Of a DNA stretch of 64,000 nucleotides, positions 36,908-45,856 are shown in pieces. The notes below the pieces were generated by a model. The model had not been told where the DNA came from. It was given only the letters and a program-made list of their open reading frames with translations, and ran no database searches. The translations under genes were made by a program, and so were the position numbers. Source of the stretch: JANYHF01 sp963732765 (lineage in GTDB: Bacteria; Pseudomonadota; Alphaproteobacteria; Rhizobiales; Hyphomicrobiaceae); assembly GCA_963732765.1 (NCBI GenBank), contig CAVTAS010000008.1:1-64000 (forward strand), read 5' to 3'. The stretch's first letter is position 1. The number at the start of each line of letters is the position of its first letter.

Positions 36908-37714
36908 TCAGTTCAAGCCGTAAGTGCGCGACCAGTTGCCGTAACGCAGTACCTTGATGCCGGTGGGCCGATCCTTCTTGGGCGTGTCCTCTTCCGAGGC
37001 GCCATTCTTGGACTTGATGGCGTCCTCGAGGCTGCGCAGCGCCAGCGAGATTTCGCCTTGGGAGTTGTTGAGCGCCAGCGCCTCTGACTGGCTGGAGGTC
37101 AGCTCAAGGGTCGCGGTCTTGCCGGTTGCGACCTTCTTGCCGTCCTTCTGGTCCAGATCCTGGCCGATAGCGAGCACACGGATGTTGCGGAACAGCGTCT
37201 CGGACACCTGCTGATCGCCGCGGCCGTTCGACGAGCGCTGCTTGCGGGTGACGATGACGTCGACGCGATCGTTGGGCAGAATGAAGCTGCCGGCCGAGGT
37301 TTCCTCGGTGATCTTGGTGGATGCGGCGCGCATGCCCGTGGTCAGGATGGCGGCCAGGACGCCGCCTGCCCCCAGCTTGCGCAGCTTGTTCTCGCGGATC
37401 GGCTCCTTGGGCAGGAACGGGGCAGCGGCGACCGAGCCGGCCATTTCCTTCTGGGCGTCCGGCTTCTTATCCATGGTGATGTAGTTGCCTTCGGCCACCA
37501 TCTCCTTGGGCCAGCTCTGCCAGGTCAGATCGCTGGCGCGCACTTCGTCGCCGAAGCCAATGGCCTTGGTGGCCACCAGGACCTTGACCGTATCCAAATT
37601 GGCTTTGATGGTTTGCTTGGGCGCAGGACGGCCCATCATGCCATAGGCCAGCAGTCCAGCGGCCAGTGCCGCAAAGATGGCGATCGCCATCACAATCACG
37701 CGTGCTCGTCTCAT
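36908..37714 (-). CDS. cpaB: Tad pilus assembly protein CpaB/RcpC
   Basis: A 268-aa periplasmic protein anchored by an N-terminal helix (RVIVMAIAIFAALAAGLLAYGM), with the SAF-domain segment VKVLVATKAIGFGDEVRASDLTW and the later conserved ILPNDRVDVIVTRKQ and TLFRNIRVLAIGQDL. It works alongside the secretin. Located between cpaA and cpaC in the standard order. Confidence 0.93.
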   Translation of the reverse strand: MRRARVIVMAIAIFAALAAGLLAYGMMGRPAPKQTIKANLDTVKVLVATKAIGFGDEVRASDLTWQSWPKEMVAEGNYITMDKKPDAQKEMAGSVAAAPFLPKEPIRENKLRKLGAGGVLAAILTTGMRAASTKITEETSAGSFILPNDRVDVIVTRKQRSSNGRGDQQVSETLFRNIRVLAIGQDLDQKDGKKVATGKTATLELTSSQSEALALNNSQGEISLALRSLEDAIKSKNGASEEDTPKKDRPTGIKVLRYGNWSRTYGLN

Positions 37715-37854
37715 AGCGCTTTGGTCCTTCGCCCCGAATTTCGAAACCCCGGTTCTGACACCGATATTCAGAAATAATGGTCAACGGGCCGTTAACTGCA
37801 GTTCCGAAACGGCACGATGGCGTCGGCTTGGGCATTGAGGTGTGGCTCTTGAGC

Positions 37855-37903
37855 CAAAACAAAAAGGGCGGCGGATGGCCGTGTTTGCGGCCTTCCGACG
37901 CCC
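37855..37903 (-). terminator. Intrinsic terminator after cpaA
   Basis: Read on the minus strand: GGGCGTCGGAAGGCCG, loop CAAACA, then CGGCCATCCGCCGCCC (14 of 16 paired) followed by TTTTTGTTTT. It lies about 105 bp after the cpaA stop and before cpaB, so flp-cpaA and cpaB onward may be partly separate transcripts. The remainder of 37715-38008 shows nothing else recognisable beyond the cpaB promoter region. Confidence 0.75.
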
Positions 37904-38008
37904 AGTCGAGACAAGTGTCCTGGGATTATCTGCTTAGAGAAGAAAAATTCCGGTCATGCGCTGTTCGGGCACCTACAGCATGGTGATTCGGCCCCGACTC
38001 AGCCCCGC

Positions 38009-38512
38009 TCAGCCAATGACGCTGAGAAACCAGGGTGTGGACGGATAGACGAACAGCGCGGCCGCCGCCATGGCGATGCCATAGGGAACGCCGGTGCGCG
38101 GGTGATGCAACCTGACCAGCCAGTCCTGGGTGCGGGCAAGGCTCGGCAACGGCATGGTGCGGAACAACAGCAGCGCAATCGTCAGCACGCCGCCGGCCAT
38201 GGCCGACAGCAGCGTGAAGTCGCCGAGATGGTCGAAGCCGAACCACAGCGCAGCTGCCGCGAAGATCTTGGCGTCGCCACCGCCGATCCAGCCGCGGGCG
38301 AACATGAAAATGCCGACCGCCAGCATGGCGCCGCCGCTGACCAGATGGGCGGCATACTCACCGGGTGTCAGGCCGACGAACGGGGCAAGGGCCAGGAAGC
38401 CCGCCACCAGAAACAACGAGATGCGATTGGGGATAGTCATGGTGATAAGATCCATGGAGCCGGCCAACGCCATGGCCCCTGGAAATACGCAAAAACACAA
38501 AAACGCCAACAC
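38009..38512 (-). CDS. cpaA: Type IV (Flp) prepilin peptidase CpaA/TadV
   Basis: A 167-aa polytopic membrane aspartyl protease that cleaves Flp prepilin leaders. The two catalytic aspartates lie in SMDLITMTIPNRI (first, about residue 21) and GGGDAKIFAAAALWFG (second, GxGDxK motif). Length matches the minimal TadV family, which lacks the methyltransferase domain. It is encoded between the pilin gene and cpaB. Confidence 0.93.
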   Translation of the reverse strand: MLAFLCFCVFPGAMALAGSMDLITMTIPNRISLFLVAGFLALAPFVGLTPGEYAAHLVSGGAMLAVGIFMFARGWIGGGDAKIFAAAALWFGFDHLGDFTLLSAMAGGVLTIALLLFRTMPLPSLARTQDWLVRLHHPRTGVPYGIAMAAAALFVYPSTPWFLSVIG

Positions 38513-38654
38513 TGTTACGCCTCCACTCCTTGACCCTTACATTTTTGTTTTTGGGCCAGCCACAAGAAGGACTATGGCAGCTTTCCGTAAAATCCAGCTT
38601 AAATGCACGCCAAGTTGCTGAGATTGTTCATGAAAATTGTGTTGCGGCGTGCCC

Positions 38655-38695
38655 CGGAAAAGACAACGGGCCGCCTGTCCGAAGACAGACGACCC
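38655..38695 (-). terminator. Intrinsic terminator after the Flp pilin gene
   Basis: On the minus strand a 12-bp stem (with G-U pairs) closes a TTCG tetraloop: arms 38684-38695 and 38668-38679, loop 38680-38683. GTTGTCTTTTCC follows. It is positioned 60 bp after the pilin stop, fitting high pilin and lower cpaA transcript levels. Confidence 0.75.
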
Positions 38696-38754
38696 GCGAT
38701 CTCGACCGTTGGCGTCGCGTCCCACCCGAAGGTGACCCGCGACCCCTTGGATCA

Positions 38755-38934
38755 TTATTCGGCGTTGGAGCTCTGCAGCGTGCTCGTCACCTTGTCGAAG
38801 GTGGCGTTCAGCTCAGCCTTCATGTTGCCGAGGGCAACGATGATGCCGATGCCGACGATGGCAGCAATCAGAGCGTACTCGATGGCGGTAGCGCCCGACT
38901 CATCCTGGCCGAAACGTGCGAAAAGCTTGTTCAT
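38755..38934 (-). CDS. Flp/Fap pilin subunit
   Basis: A 59-aa protein too short for ordinary gene calls. It begins MNKLFARFGQDESGATAIEYALIAAIVG, i.e. a short leader, the prepilin cleavage region with G/ATAIEYALI (the conserved Glu-Tyr of Flp pilins) and one long hydrophobic helix; the tail NATFDKVTSTLQSSNAE is also typical. GGGAGAG lies just upstream of ATG 38934. It is the major structural subunit of the Tad pilus and heads the minus-strand tad locus. Confidence 0.95.
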   Translation of the reverse strand: MNKLFARFGQDESGATAIEYALIAAIVGIGIIVALGNMKAELNATFDKVTSTLQSSNAE

Positions 38935-39408
38935 GGAACTCTCCCTAACGGAACACTCACTGTCTCTCTCAGTTCAATTGCAGGTATGCCAACCAGCTGG
39001 ACTGAACTGAGGTCACCTTACCCCCGACCCTTTAATGCGGAGTAAATGGCCGGACGGTTGATGTTTAACGAAATGTATACTTGGCCCTACGGATTGATTA
39101 AAATTGTCGAGATCGACTGATGACTGTTGCGTGGTCCATGAATACGGCTCGAATACACCTAGCATTCGTAGTGGGTCGCCAAATAGTCATCCCAGTATTC
39201 GATATTATTGCTGAGGATTGAATTGGCAAACGTCAAACAACGGCGCCGGCGAGGTCGCCGTTGCTAGTTGGCGCCTGCCTGGGCTGATCTCGTGGATGGC
39301 GCAGGAGTTGGTTGCCATTCCGCCTTCGGTACGCACGTTTGCAGTTCCTTCACCAATTTCAGTTTCTATGGCGTCCAGACGCATTCCAGCCTCAAGGACC
39401 GCTCCGTC
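38935..39408. other. Divergent promoter region upstream of flp
   Basis: A 474-bp gap between the pilin gene (minus) and the N-domain protein (plus). Clearly more AT-rich than the genes, especially 39030-39210, as expected for promoters in both directions. TTAA-N7-TAAA at 39032-39046 resembles but does not match the CtrA box TTAA-N7-TTAA. No gene seen. Confidence 0.5.
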
Positions 39409-39885
39409 ATGACCATGAGCCTTACCAAGCTTGCAATACTCGCGGGTTTTTCAGTCCTCCCGCTGCTGGCAGCCGAGGCCAAGGCGGAGGATCTGATCGT
39501 ACAATACGATCAGGCGCGCCTTCTGCAGCTCGATCAGCCGGCAGCCAACATCATCATCGGCAATCCCTCCATCGCCGACGTCACCTTAAAGAGCACGAAA
39601 CTGCTGGTCATCACCGGCAAGACCTTCGGTGTCACCAACCTGATGATCCTCAATGACGAGGAGAAGGTGATTTATCAGAGCCGCCTGATGGTGCGCGCCG
39701 ACGAGAGCAAAGTTGTCACGCTCACGCGCGCCGACAGCCAGTTCACCTATGCCTGCACGCCAATCTGCCAGCCCGTCATGAAGGTCGGCGACGACGAAAA
39801 GCACGTCCAGGGCCTGGCCGCCGCTTCGCAGCAGAAGATGAAGCTCAGCGAAGGCGCTCCGGACAATCAGCAGTCCGGCAACTAG
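39409..39885 (+). CDS. Pilus assembly protein N-terminal-domain protein (secretin N-domain only)
   Basis: A 158-aa exported protein. Signal peptide MTMSLTKLAILAGFSVLPLLAAEAKA; the mature part LIVQYDQARLLQLDQPAANI, then IIGNPSIADVTLKSTKLLVITGKTFGVTNLMIL, is the same domain found at the N-terminus of CpaC, but without a secretin pore domain. A cysteine pair (YACTPICQ) follows. Start ATG 39409 or ATG 39415. Divergent from the tad operon and just ahead of two TadE-like genes, so a pilus accessory role is likely. Confidence 0.85.
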   Translation: MTMSLTKLAILAGFSVLPLLAAEAKAEDLIVQYDQARLLQLDQPAANIIIGNPSIADVTLKSTKLLVITGKTFGVTNLMILNDEEKVIYQSRLMVRADESKVVTLTRADSQFTYACTPICQPVMKVGDDEKHVQGLAAASQQKMKLSEGAPDNQQSGN

Positions 39886-39913
39886 TCGCGCTCATCTTAT
39901 AGCGCCGCAATCA

Positions 39914-39959
39914 GCTGCGGGCCGGACTGCCAAGTGCAGGTCCGGCCCGCAGCATTTCC
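39914..39959 (+). terminator. Hairpin after the pilus N-domain gene
   Basis: A perfect 14-bp stem, 39914-39927 with 39940-39953, 12-base loop, followed only by ATTTCC. Its position 29 bp after the stop suggests a terminator despite the weak T run. Confidence 0.6.
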
Positions 39960-40098
39960 ATGACGCCGCTGTGATACAGCCGTTAGCCATTGATTGACCA
40001 AGAAATATACAAGTCTAGCCAGTTTAAATGCTCGCAACCAATTAGGGTCTATAGCTTGCAGTTACCTGTGGTCGTCAGTTATCAAGAGGCACTCTGTC

Positions 40099-40704
40099 AT
40101 GCGTTGGATTTCGGGACTGCGACGCGGCGCTCGGCTGTGGCGCAAGAATAAATCCGGCTCCACGGCGATTGAATTCGCCATGGTCATCGGCCCGTTCATG
40201 GGGCTGGTGTTCGCGATCATCGAGGTTGCGCTTACATACTTTGCGCAGATTGGTCTGGAACTCGGCAACGCCGAAGCCATGCGCAAGATCACCACGGGCG
40301 CCGCACAGAGCGATAAGCTGTCGAAGGCCCAGTACAAAGCTTCGGTTTGCAATGAATTGTTCTCGTTCATGAATTGCGATGAGAACCTGGTGGTGGATAT
40401 CCGCAGCTACCCGACCTTTGCCGCCGCCCTTGCCAACATGCCCGACCTGTTCGACGACAGCGGCTCGCGCAACTCAATAAGCGAAATGTACTGCCCCGGC
40501 GGTCCGAGCGATGTCGTGATCGGAACGCTCTACTACAAATGGAAGTTCATCATGGGCATGCCGGGGCTTGGCGATTTCACCGGCAAGATGGGCATCAGCC
40601 TGGCCAACTCGCCCGATGGCAGCCGGCTGATGATTGCGGGCTTTGCGCGCAGGAACGAGCCCTTCACGGCCGTGGCGGGTCCGCCGCCGGTCGGATGCAG
40701 CTGA
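40099..40704 (+). CDS. TadE-like pilus assembly protein
   Basis: A 201-aa protein with the TadE signature near the N-terminus: after a basic leader (MRWISGLRRGARLWRKNKSG) comes STAIEFAMVIGPFMGLVFAIIEVALTYF, a prepilin-like hydrophobic helix with the conserved Glu. Start ATG 40099 is chosen because the leader is typical in length; upstream in-frame starts extend into AT-rich DNA. Minor pseudopilin of the Tad system, processed by CpaA. Confidence 0.88.
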   Translation: MRWISGLRRGARLWRKNKSGSTAIEFAMVIGPFMGLVFAIIEVALTYFAQIGLELGNAEAMRKITTGAAQSDKLSKAQYKASVCNELFSFMNCDENLVVDIRSYPTFAAALANMPDLFDDSGSRNSISEMYCPGGPSDVVIGTLYYKWKFIMGMPGLGDFTGKMGISLANSPDGSRLMIAGFARRNEPFTAVAGPPPVGCS

Positions 40705-40768
40705 AGTCGCGTCTCAGCCTATGACGTCAACTCGAAGCTTCATGTCTCAAGTCCACAGCAGGTTGAAA

Positions 40769-41341
40769 ATGTCCCAGTTCGCATGGCGCCAGCAGGCCAA
40801 CAGTTCCATCCGCAAAGCGTTCCGAACGCTGGCAGACGATGTTGGAGGATTTGCAGCCGTTGAATTCGCGATGGTCGTGCCCATCATGGTCATGCTGCTG
40901 CTCGGTTGCGTCGAGGTCAGCGACGCCATGTGTGTCAACAAGCGCGCCGGTGTCGTCGCGTCGTCGATCAGCGATCTGGTTTCCAGGTCGGCAACAATGA
41001 CCAAAACTGATGCGGCCGACATCTTCAAAATCGGCCACATCCTGATCGGAAAGTATCCGACGCAGAATCTCTATTCCGAAGTTGTTTCTATGGAGCCGGT
41101 CAACGGCGTCATGAAAGTAACCTGGAGCGTCAACTCGAACGGCGGCTCGCCCTATGCAGTGGGTTCGACTTATCCGGGAAGCTGGGATGGCATGGTGGAT
41201 GCCGCGAACTCGCTCATCGTTTCCAAGACAACCTACACCTACACCTCGCCGATCGGTCAGTACCTCCACGGACCGATCGTCCTCTCTCAAGTCTCCAGCA
41301 ACGTGTCGCGCATCGGCGCGGTGAAGTGCCCCACCTGCTGA
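40769..41341 (+). CDS. Second TadE-like pilus assembly protein
   Basis: A 190-aa protein with the TadE helix GGFAAVEFAMVVPIMVMLLLGCVEVSDAM following a basic leader, then a secreted domain ending in KCPTC. ATG 40769 is preceded by AGCAGG; ATG 40721 and 40742 are in frame and would lengthen the leader. It follows the first TadE-like gene closely and is closed by a strong terminator. Probable minor pseudopilin. Confidence 0.85.
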   Translation: MSQFAWRQQANSSIRKAFRTLADDVGGFAAVEFAMVVPIMVMLLLGCVEVSDAMCVNKRAGVVASSISDLVSRSATMTKTDAADIFKIGHILIGKYPTQNLYSEVVSMEPVNGVMKVTWSVNSNGGSPYAVGSTYPGSWDGMVDAANSLIVSKTTYTYTSPIGQYLHGPIVLSQVSSNVSRIGAVKCPTC

Positions 41342-41365
41342 GACAGGTCGCGACTGACGCGCCAG

Positions 41366-41413
41366 ACACGAACGAGCCGGCCATCGGGGGGGATGGCCGG
41401 CTCGTTCGTGTTT
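41366..41413 (+). terminator. Very long perfect terminator hairpin after tadE genes
   Basis: A perfect 20-bp stem: 41366-41385 pairs with 41392-41411 around six G, followed by TTT. Placed 25 bp after the second TadE-like stop and before a convergent gene, it probably terminates both directions. Confidence 0.85.
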
Positions 41414-41459
41414 CAGTCAGGCGGAGAGAGGGGAACGGTGGCGAAGTCGGTTGGAAAAC

Positions 41460-41762
41460 TCAGCCGCCGCAGGTCTTGAGCACCTTCTGGCGTTCCTGCA
41501 CGGCTTTGCGCCATTCCTCGGGCGCCACGCTGGAACAATAGGCCAGATGAACGGCCTGATCGGTGCTCCAACCGTCGCCCTTCTGGCCGCAATTCTTGCC
41601 TTCGTTGATCTGCATCTGTTTGGCCGATGTCAGCGCGTACCAGTTGCAGTCCTCGTCGGCCCGCGCGGCGCCGGCGCCGAGCAGCGACACCGTGAGGGTC
41701 GCAACCATCAGGCCGACGCGGGTAAGGCCGCCAGCCTGGGAAATCCTGCCATTCGTGGTCAT
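41460..41762 (-). CDS. Hypothetical exported cysteine-containing protein
   Basis: A 100-aa protein with a clear signal peptide (LTRVGLMVATLTVSLLGAGAARA) and a small mature domain of about 65 residues holding four cysteines (DCNWYALT, KNCGQKG, LAYCSS, LKTCGG), likely two disulfides in the periplasm. The DsbB homologue at 46.9 kb could serve it. No function recognised. Divergent from the ThiE-like gene. Confidence 0.7.
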   Translation of the reverse strand: MTTNGRISQAGGLTRVGLMVATLTVSLLGAGAARADEDCNWYALTSAKQMQINEGKNCGQKGDGWSTDQAVHLAYCSSVAPEEWRKAVQERQKVLKTCGG

Positions 41763-42000
41763 TGCTCAGCTCGCGTGATGTTGCAGTAATACCATTTACA
41801 ATGATCTGGTGGCCGCTGTCCCGCTTTCAAGTGCCGCTCCCTGAAGGTCAGGAGCGGAACCCTTTTTGTGGGACCGGCGACCCCGATCCATGACGCTTAC
41901 AATGCCTGCCGCCACCTGAACCCGATCTGAATGCTGCCGTTGTGTGGCGTTCATGATGCGGACGCGCTAGGACCGCTGGGTCCTCGCGCTGCTTGCCAAG

Positions 42001-42720
42001 TTGCTGCCGGAATTCGCCTCGATACCCCATCGTCTCGCCCGCACACTCTATAGCAGCATTCGGGCCGCGCTCTCCAGTCCGCAAGGAACCCGTCGTTTGT
42101 CGCACCGCCCACAGGCCTATCTGATCGTCGATGCCGGACTCGCCGCTCCGACCCCTCAGGCGTTGGGCAAGGCGATCCGGCGCGCCGGCATTGCTTGCGT
42201 GCTGCTACAGCCGCCGGTGGGATTCGGCGCTGACCTCAGCATGTTGAAACCGCTGGTCGAAGCCATCCAGGCCGCCGATTGCGCAGCACTGATTGCGGAC
42301 GACGCCACCGCAGCACTCGCGCTCGGCGCCGACGGCGTGCATCTGACGCTCGAGGACGATCCCGATCTGGCCGAAAAACACTATCGGGCGGCGCGCAGCA
42401 CGCTCGGCGCGGGTCGGATTGTGGGCAGTGCTTGCGGCCTCGCCCGCCACAACGCCATGGTGTTGGCCGAACTGGGGGCGGACTATGTTGCGCTGGGCGG
42501 GGCGCCGGACCACGATCCCGCCGCTCAACTTGAGATGGTCCAATGGTGGGCAGAGCTTTTTTCTGTGCCGTGCGTGGCCTGGAGTGTTGGGGACGCTTCG
42601 CAGCTTGCCCGGCTGATTGCCGCTGACGCCGACTTCATAGCCGCCGGTCCGAGCGGTGGTATCGAACCAGCCATCGCGATGTTGTCGCACCTGACGCAAA
42701 CCAATGAGGCGATGCGGTGA
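42001..42720 (+). CDS. ThiE-like (thiamine-phosphate synthase family) protein, active site altered
   Basis: A 239-aa TIM-barrel protein starting at TTG 42001. Family landmarks are present (ALIADDATAALALGADGVHL; ELGADYVALGG; LIAADADFIAAGPSGGI). However, catalytic ThiE residues look replaced: the usual N-D-R of the phosphate region reads DDA, and no QLREK-type strand is visible (it reads VLLQPPVG). A non-synthase role is therefore possible. Its stop overlaps the next gene as GTGA, so the two are coupled. Confidence 0.7.
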   Translation: MLPEFASIPHRLARTLYSSIRAALSSPQGTRRLSHRPQAYLIVDAGLAAPTPQALGKAIRRAGIACVLLQPPVGFGADLSMLKPLVEAIQAADCAALIADDATAALALGADGVHLTLEDDPDLAEKHYRAARSTLGAGRIVGSACGLARHNAMVLAELGADYVALGGAPDHDPAAQLEMVQWWAELFSVPCVAWSVGDASQLARLIAADADFIAAGPSGGIEPAIAMLSHLTQTNEAMR

Positions 42721-43715
42721 CGATGCGGCGTAACTCTGGATTTCGAACCGGCGTGCTGGGTTTGGTGCTCCTTTGGGCGGCGGGCCATTCGTTCGCCGCG
42801 ACCAAGGTGCAGACCAAGGACACCGAACCAGCCCCAGCCGAGGCCGCAACCGTGGCGCCTGCAGCCGGTGTCGCTGTCGATCCCGCCTATGCCGCCTACG
42901 AAGATGGCCGCTTTATCACCGCCATGGCGCTTGCCAAGACTGCGGCGGCTGCAGGCGATGCCGCCGCCAACACATTGATTGGCCGCATGCTTGCCGAAGG
43001 GCAAGGCGTGCCGCGCGACCGGGCCAAGGCTGCGGCCTGGTACGGCAAAGGCGCCGAACTGGGCGATCCGAATGCACAGTTCGCGCTCGGCGTCATGCTG
43101 GCCAAGGGTGACGGCGTGCTGGAGGACAAGGCCGCCGCGGCACGCATGTTCGAACTGGCCGCCGCCAAGGGGATCGTGCCGGCCAAATACAACCTCGGCA
43201 TACTCTATGTGTCGGGCCAGGGTCGGCCACAGGATGAAAAGAAGGGTGCCGGCTTGATCGCCGAAGCCGCTAAGGCCGGCGATCCACAGGCGCGCTACGA
43301 CTACGCGCAACTCCTGATCTCCGGCGTCGGCGGTGTGTGGAGCGACAGCCAAGCTGCACATTGGATGGAACTGGCCGCACAGTCGGGACTGGCCGACGCA
43401 CAGACCGAATACGCGATCATGCTGTTCAAGGGCCGCGGAGTTGTGCCCAATCCGGCCAGGGCGGCCTGGTACTTCACGGCCGCCGCAGAACACGGCCATC
43501 CGGTCGCGCAGAACCGGCTCGCGATGCTCTATACCCTGGGCATCATCTACCAGAAGGATCTGGTGACAGCGGCCAAGTGGCATCTGCTCGCCCGTTCGCG
43601 CGGCATAAGCGACTTCAAGCTCGATGCAATTCTGGCCGGGCTTAACCCCACGCAGCGCCAACAAGCCGAAGCCGACGCCACCGACTGGCTCGAACGGAAC
43701 AATCCAACGCCATAG
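42717..43715 (+). CDS. Sel1-repeat (TPR-like) exported protein
   Basis: A 332-aa protein with a signal sequence (FRTGVLGLVLLWAAGHSFA) and at least six Sel1-like repeats of about 36 residues, such as ANTLIGRMLAEGQGVPRDRA, AQFALGVMLAKGDGVLEDKA and AKYNLGILYVSGQGRPQDEK. Sel1 proteins are periplasmic scaffolds for envelope complexes. Start GTG 42717 overlaps the upstream stop; ATG 42723 is the alternative. Confidence 0.85.
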   Translation: MTMRRNSGFRTGVLGLVLLWAAGHSFAATKVQTKDTEPAPAEAATVAPAAGVAVDPAYAAYEDGRFITAMALAKTAAAAGDAAANTLIGRMLAEGQGVPRDRAKAAAWYGKGAELGDPNAQFALGVMLAKGDGVLEDKAAAARMFELAAAKGIVPAKYNLGILYVSGQGRPQDEKKGAGLIAEAAKAGDPQARYDYAQLLISGVGGVWSDSQAAHWMELAAQSGLADAQTEYAIMLFKGRGVVPNPARAAWYFTAAAEHGHPVAQNRLAMLYTLGIIYQKDLVTAAKWHLLARSRGISDFKLDAILAGLNPTQRQQAEADATDWLERNNPTP

Positions 43716-43770
43716 CCTGGGCGATCGCCCATTGGCGCTGACAGATGCCGGACTTGCTCCTTTCTCCTCG

Positions 43771-45171
43771 CTAAGTTGTGCGAGCTGTCGTGCGCAGCAG
43801 TCCTGCGAAGGCGGAGACATCGAAGCCGAGCGTCCGGCGGGCCAGAACGTAGAACAGCACGGCCGATACGGTCATTGCGCCGGCGTTGGCGATCGCTGCG
43901 CCGAGCACGCCGTAGGGAGGCACAAGCGCCAGCGAGAGGGCGATGTCGACCACGGCCGAAACGAACAGCACTTTCGCGCAGAGGTTCTGGTGGCCGACCA
44001 TGCGCAAGACCGGACTCGGCCGGACCGACGAACGAGCGCACGACCAGCCCCACGGCCAGGATAAACATGAGCGTGTAACCGGTGGTGAACTCGGCGCCGA
44101 AGAGGCTAAGCAGCGGCTTGCCGACGGCCAGTAGCGCCGCAGCCCCAAGCAGCGAGGGCAGGAAGGTCCAGACCGCGCCAAGTTGCACCACTTTGCGCAA
44201 ACCGGCCATATCGCCACGCGCTTTCAGCTCCGACAGCCGGCCGGAGATGGCGCTGCCAACAGCATAATTGACGAAGGCGATCAGCCCGATGCTCTTGAGC
44301 GCTGCGAAATAGACGCCGACCTCTGCCGGTTCGACATAGCGGGTGAGCACCAGCACATCGAGGTTTTGCAGCACCAGCTCACAGGCCGATACAAAGCAGA
44401 TCGGCAGCGACGTGACCAGCCAGTCGCGAATGGCGTAGCTGGGTTTGGCGCGGCTCGACCTCGGCGCGACATGCGGCGCTCGATAAGCAGCCATTGCACC
44501 AGACCGGTTGCCACCGTAGCGAACAATGCGGCTGCGGCAGCAGTGGTGGCCAGCATCGGCAGTCCGGCATAGAAGGCCACGACCATCCCTGCGAGAATCA
44601 GCAGGGGGCGGAGCACATAGGGCGGCAGCAGACCGAGGCCGATCCAGGCCCGGCTGCGGCCAATGCCGTCGTGCACATCGGTGAGCGCATAGAGCGGCAG
44701 GCACAGCATGGCCAGGGCAAGCGGCCAGCGATAGGCCGGAGCGATGGCCTCGCCCGATGCCCAAATGCCGGCGATTGCCAGCGCGGCGACCAGGCTGGCA
44801 ACCGCAACGGCAATAGCGCGACCGGCCCTGAGCACGCCGGCCAGCAGATCCTTCTGTCCCAGCGCGAGATACTGCGGAACAAAGCGGATGATCGAAAGTT
44901 GCAGACCCAGCGAGGACAAGCCGCCCAGAATCAGAACCCAGACCCACACCCAGACGAAGATGCCGTATTCGCTGCTGCCCATCCAGCGCGCCAGAACGAC
45001 TTGCGTGAGGTAGGCGATGGCGGCGCTGAGGACGCGAATCGCAAACGCCGTAAGCGCCGCAAAGCCAACGCCGTTCTGACGCGCGCGCCATGACGTCAAC
45101 CGGGCGCCGATCCCGCTACGGGCAGACACGCCGTCCAACTCGGGCAGCGTCTGGGAGGGTTGCATCGTCAT
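43771..45171 (-). CDS. Polysaccharide flippase (Wzx/MATE-like), two frame changes
   Basis: A membrane exporter of about 466 aa with many hydrophobic helices. From ATG 45171 the first frame carries FAIRVLSAAIAYLTQVVLARWMGSSEYG, the usual first-helix motif of lipid-linked oligosaccharide flippases. Near 44450-44465 the frame changes into DWLVTSLPICFVSACELVLQ and VYFAALKSIGLIAFVNYAVG. Near 44010-44016 an extra C must be skipped to reach VLRMVGHQNLCAKV and ANAGAMTVSAVLFYVLARRTLG. The two shifts cancel. All three parts read as one intact family member, so errors are likely. No other polysaccharide genes are adjacent. Confidence 0.78.
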
Positions 45172-45251
45172 TGGGCTTAGGGCGATCTCTGCACGGCCGA
45201 TCCGACGGTCGGAACCTGCCACAAGTAGCTCAAAGGGCTGAAGACATGCGC

Positions 45252-45494
45252 CTATTCGGCCACCTGGCGGTAGCCATCGCCCAGGCGCACGGCTTCGCGT
45301 TCGCGGACGATGTCGGCGACGCGCGCCCAGGCCACGCCGCGGCGGCGGTCGCTGTTCTGCAGATGTGTGCACGAGAAGAATTCGGCGACTTCAGCGGCCA
45401 GCGTGCCATGCCGCCCCTCCAACACCAGCGCCATGGCGCTGAGTTCGTCGTTGGTCATGGTGGCGTTGCTGGCAGTCCGGCTCGATCTGGTCAT
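45252..45494 (-). CDS. Small hypothetical protein
   Basis: An 80-aa soluble protein from ATG 45494 (MTRSSRTASNATMTNDELSA). Helical pattern LSAMALVLEGRHGTLAAEVAEFF followed by RGVAWARVADIVREREAVR. No family recognised. A terminator for the gene upstream lies between it and the next small gene, so it probably has its own promoter. Confidence 0.6.
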   Translation of the reverse strand: MTRSSRTASNATMTNDELSAMALVLEGRHGTLAAEVAEFFSCTHLQNSDRRRGVAWARVADIVREREAVRLGDGYRQVAE

Positions 45495-45560
45495 CTGTGG
45501 CTCCCGTAGTCGCTGTGCTTGGGGGCTCCAGAAGCAAGATTGACGCCAATCGGCGTTAAC

Positions 45561-45589
45561 GAAAAAGCCCGGCGGGGGCGCCGGGCTTT
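45561..45589 (-). terminator. Intrinsic terminator
   Basis: An 11-bp perfect stem (AAAGCCCGGCG 45564-45574 with CGCCGGGCTTT 45579-45589), four-base loop and a T run on the minus strand. It lies about 45 bp after the 45635-45856 gene. Confidence 0.88.
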
Positions 45590-45634
45590 CGAGACAGAGA
45601 GGAGAGAACAGATGAGACGAGCAGACTTTCGACG

Positions 45635-45856
45635 TCAGGCGGCGCGGGCCGTCTGGCGTGGGGCGGAGCACTGGCTTTCGGCGATCAGGGCGATGGCGCG
45701 ATCCCAGGTGAGGCCTTTGGGGGGCGACTTCAGGCCGTAGAGGACGATGGCATCGGAGGGCGAACCACCATCGCGGAAGATGCGGGCGCAGGATTGGCGG
45801 GCGAGGCCGAGAGCCTGGTCCCACTGCACCGGAGAGATGTTGCTGGGCTTGGTCAT
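45635..45856 (-). CDS. Small conserved hypothetical protein
   Basis: A 73-aa protein from ATG 45856: MTKPSNISPVQWDQALGLAR, then SCARIFRDGGSPSDAIVLYG and a short C-terminal helix. Compact, mostly helical, no signal peptide. No function recognised. It is followed by its own terminator, and its upstream side borders the low-complexity region. Confidence 0.65.
   Translation of the reverse strand: MTKPSNISPVQWDQALGLARQSCARIFRDGGSPSDAIVLYGLKSPPKGLTWDRAIALIAESQCSAPRQTARAA

Noticed and set aside
39032..39046. CtrA-binding site upstream of flp
   Set aside because: TTAA-N7-TAAA only partly matches TTAA-N7-TTAA; too weak to list as a site.
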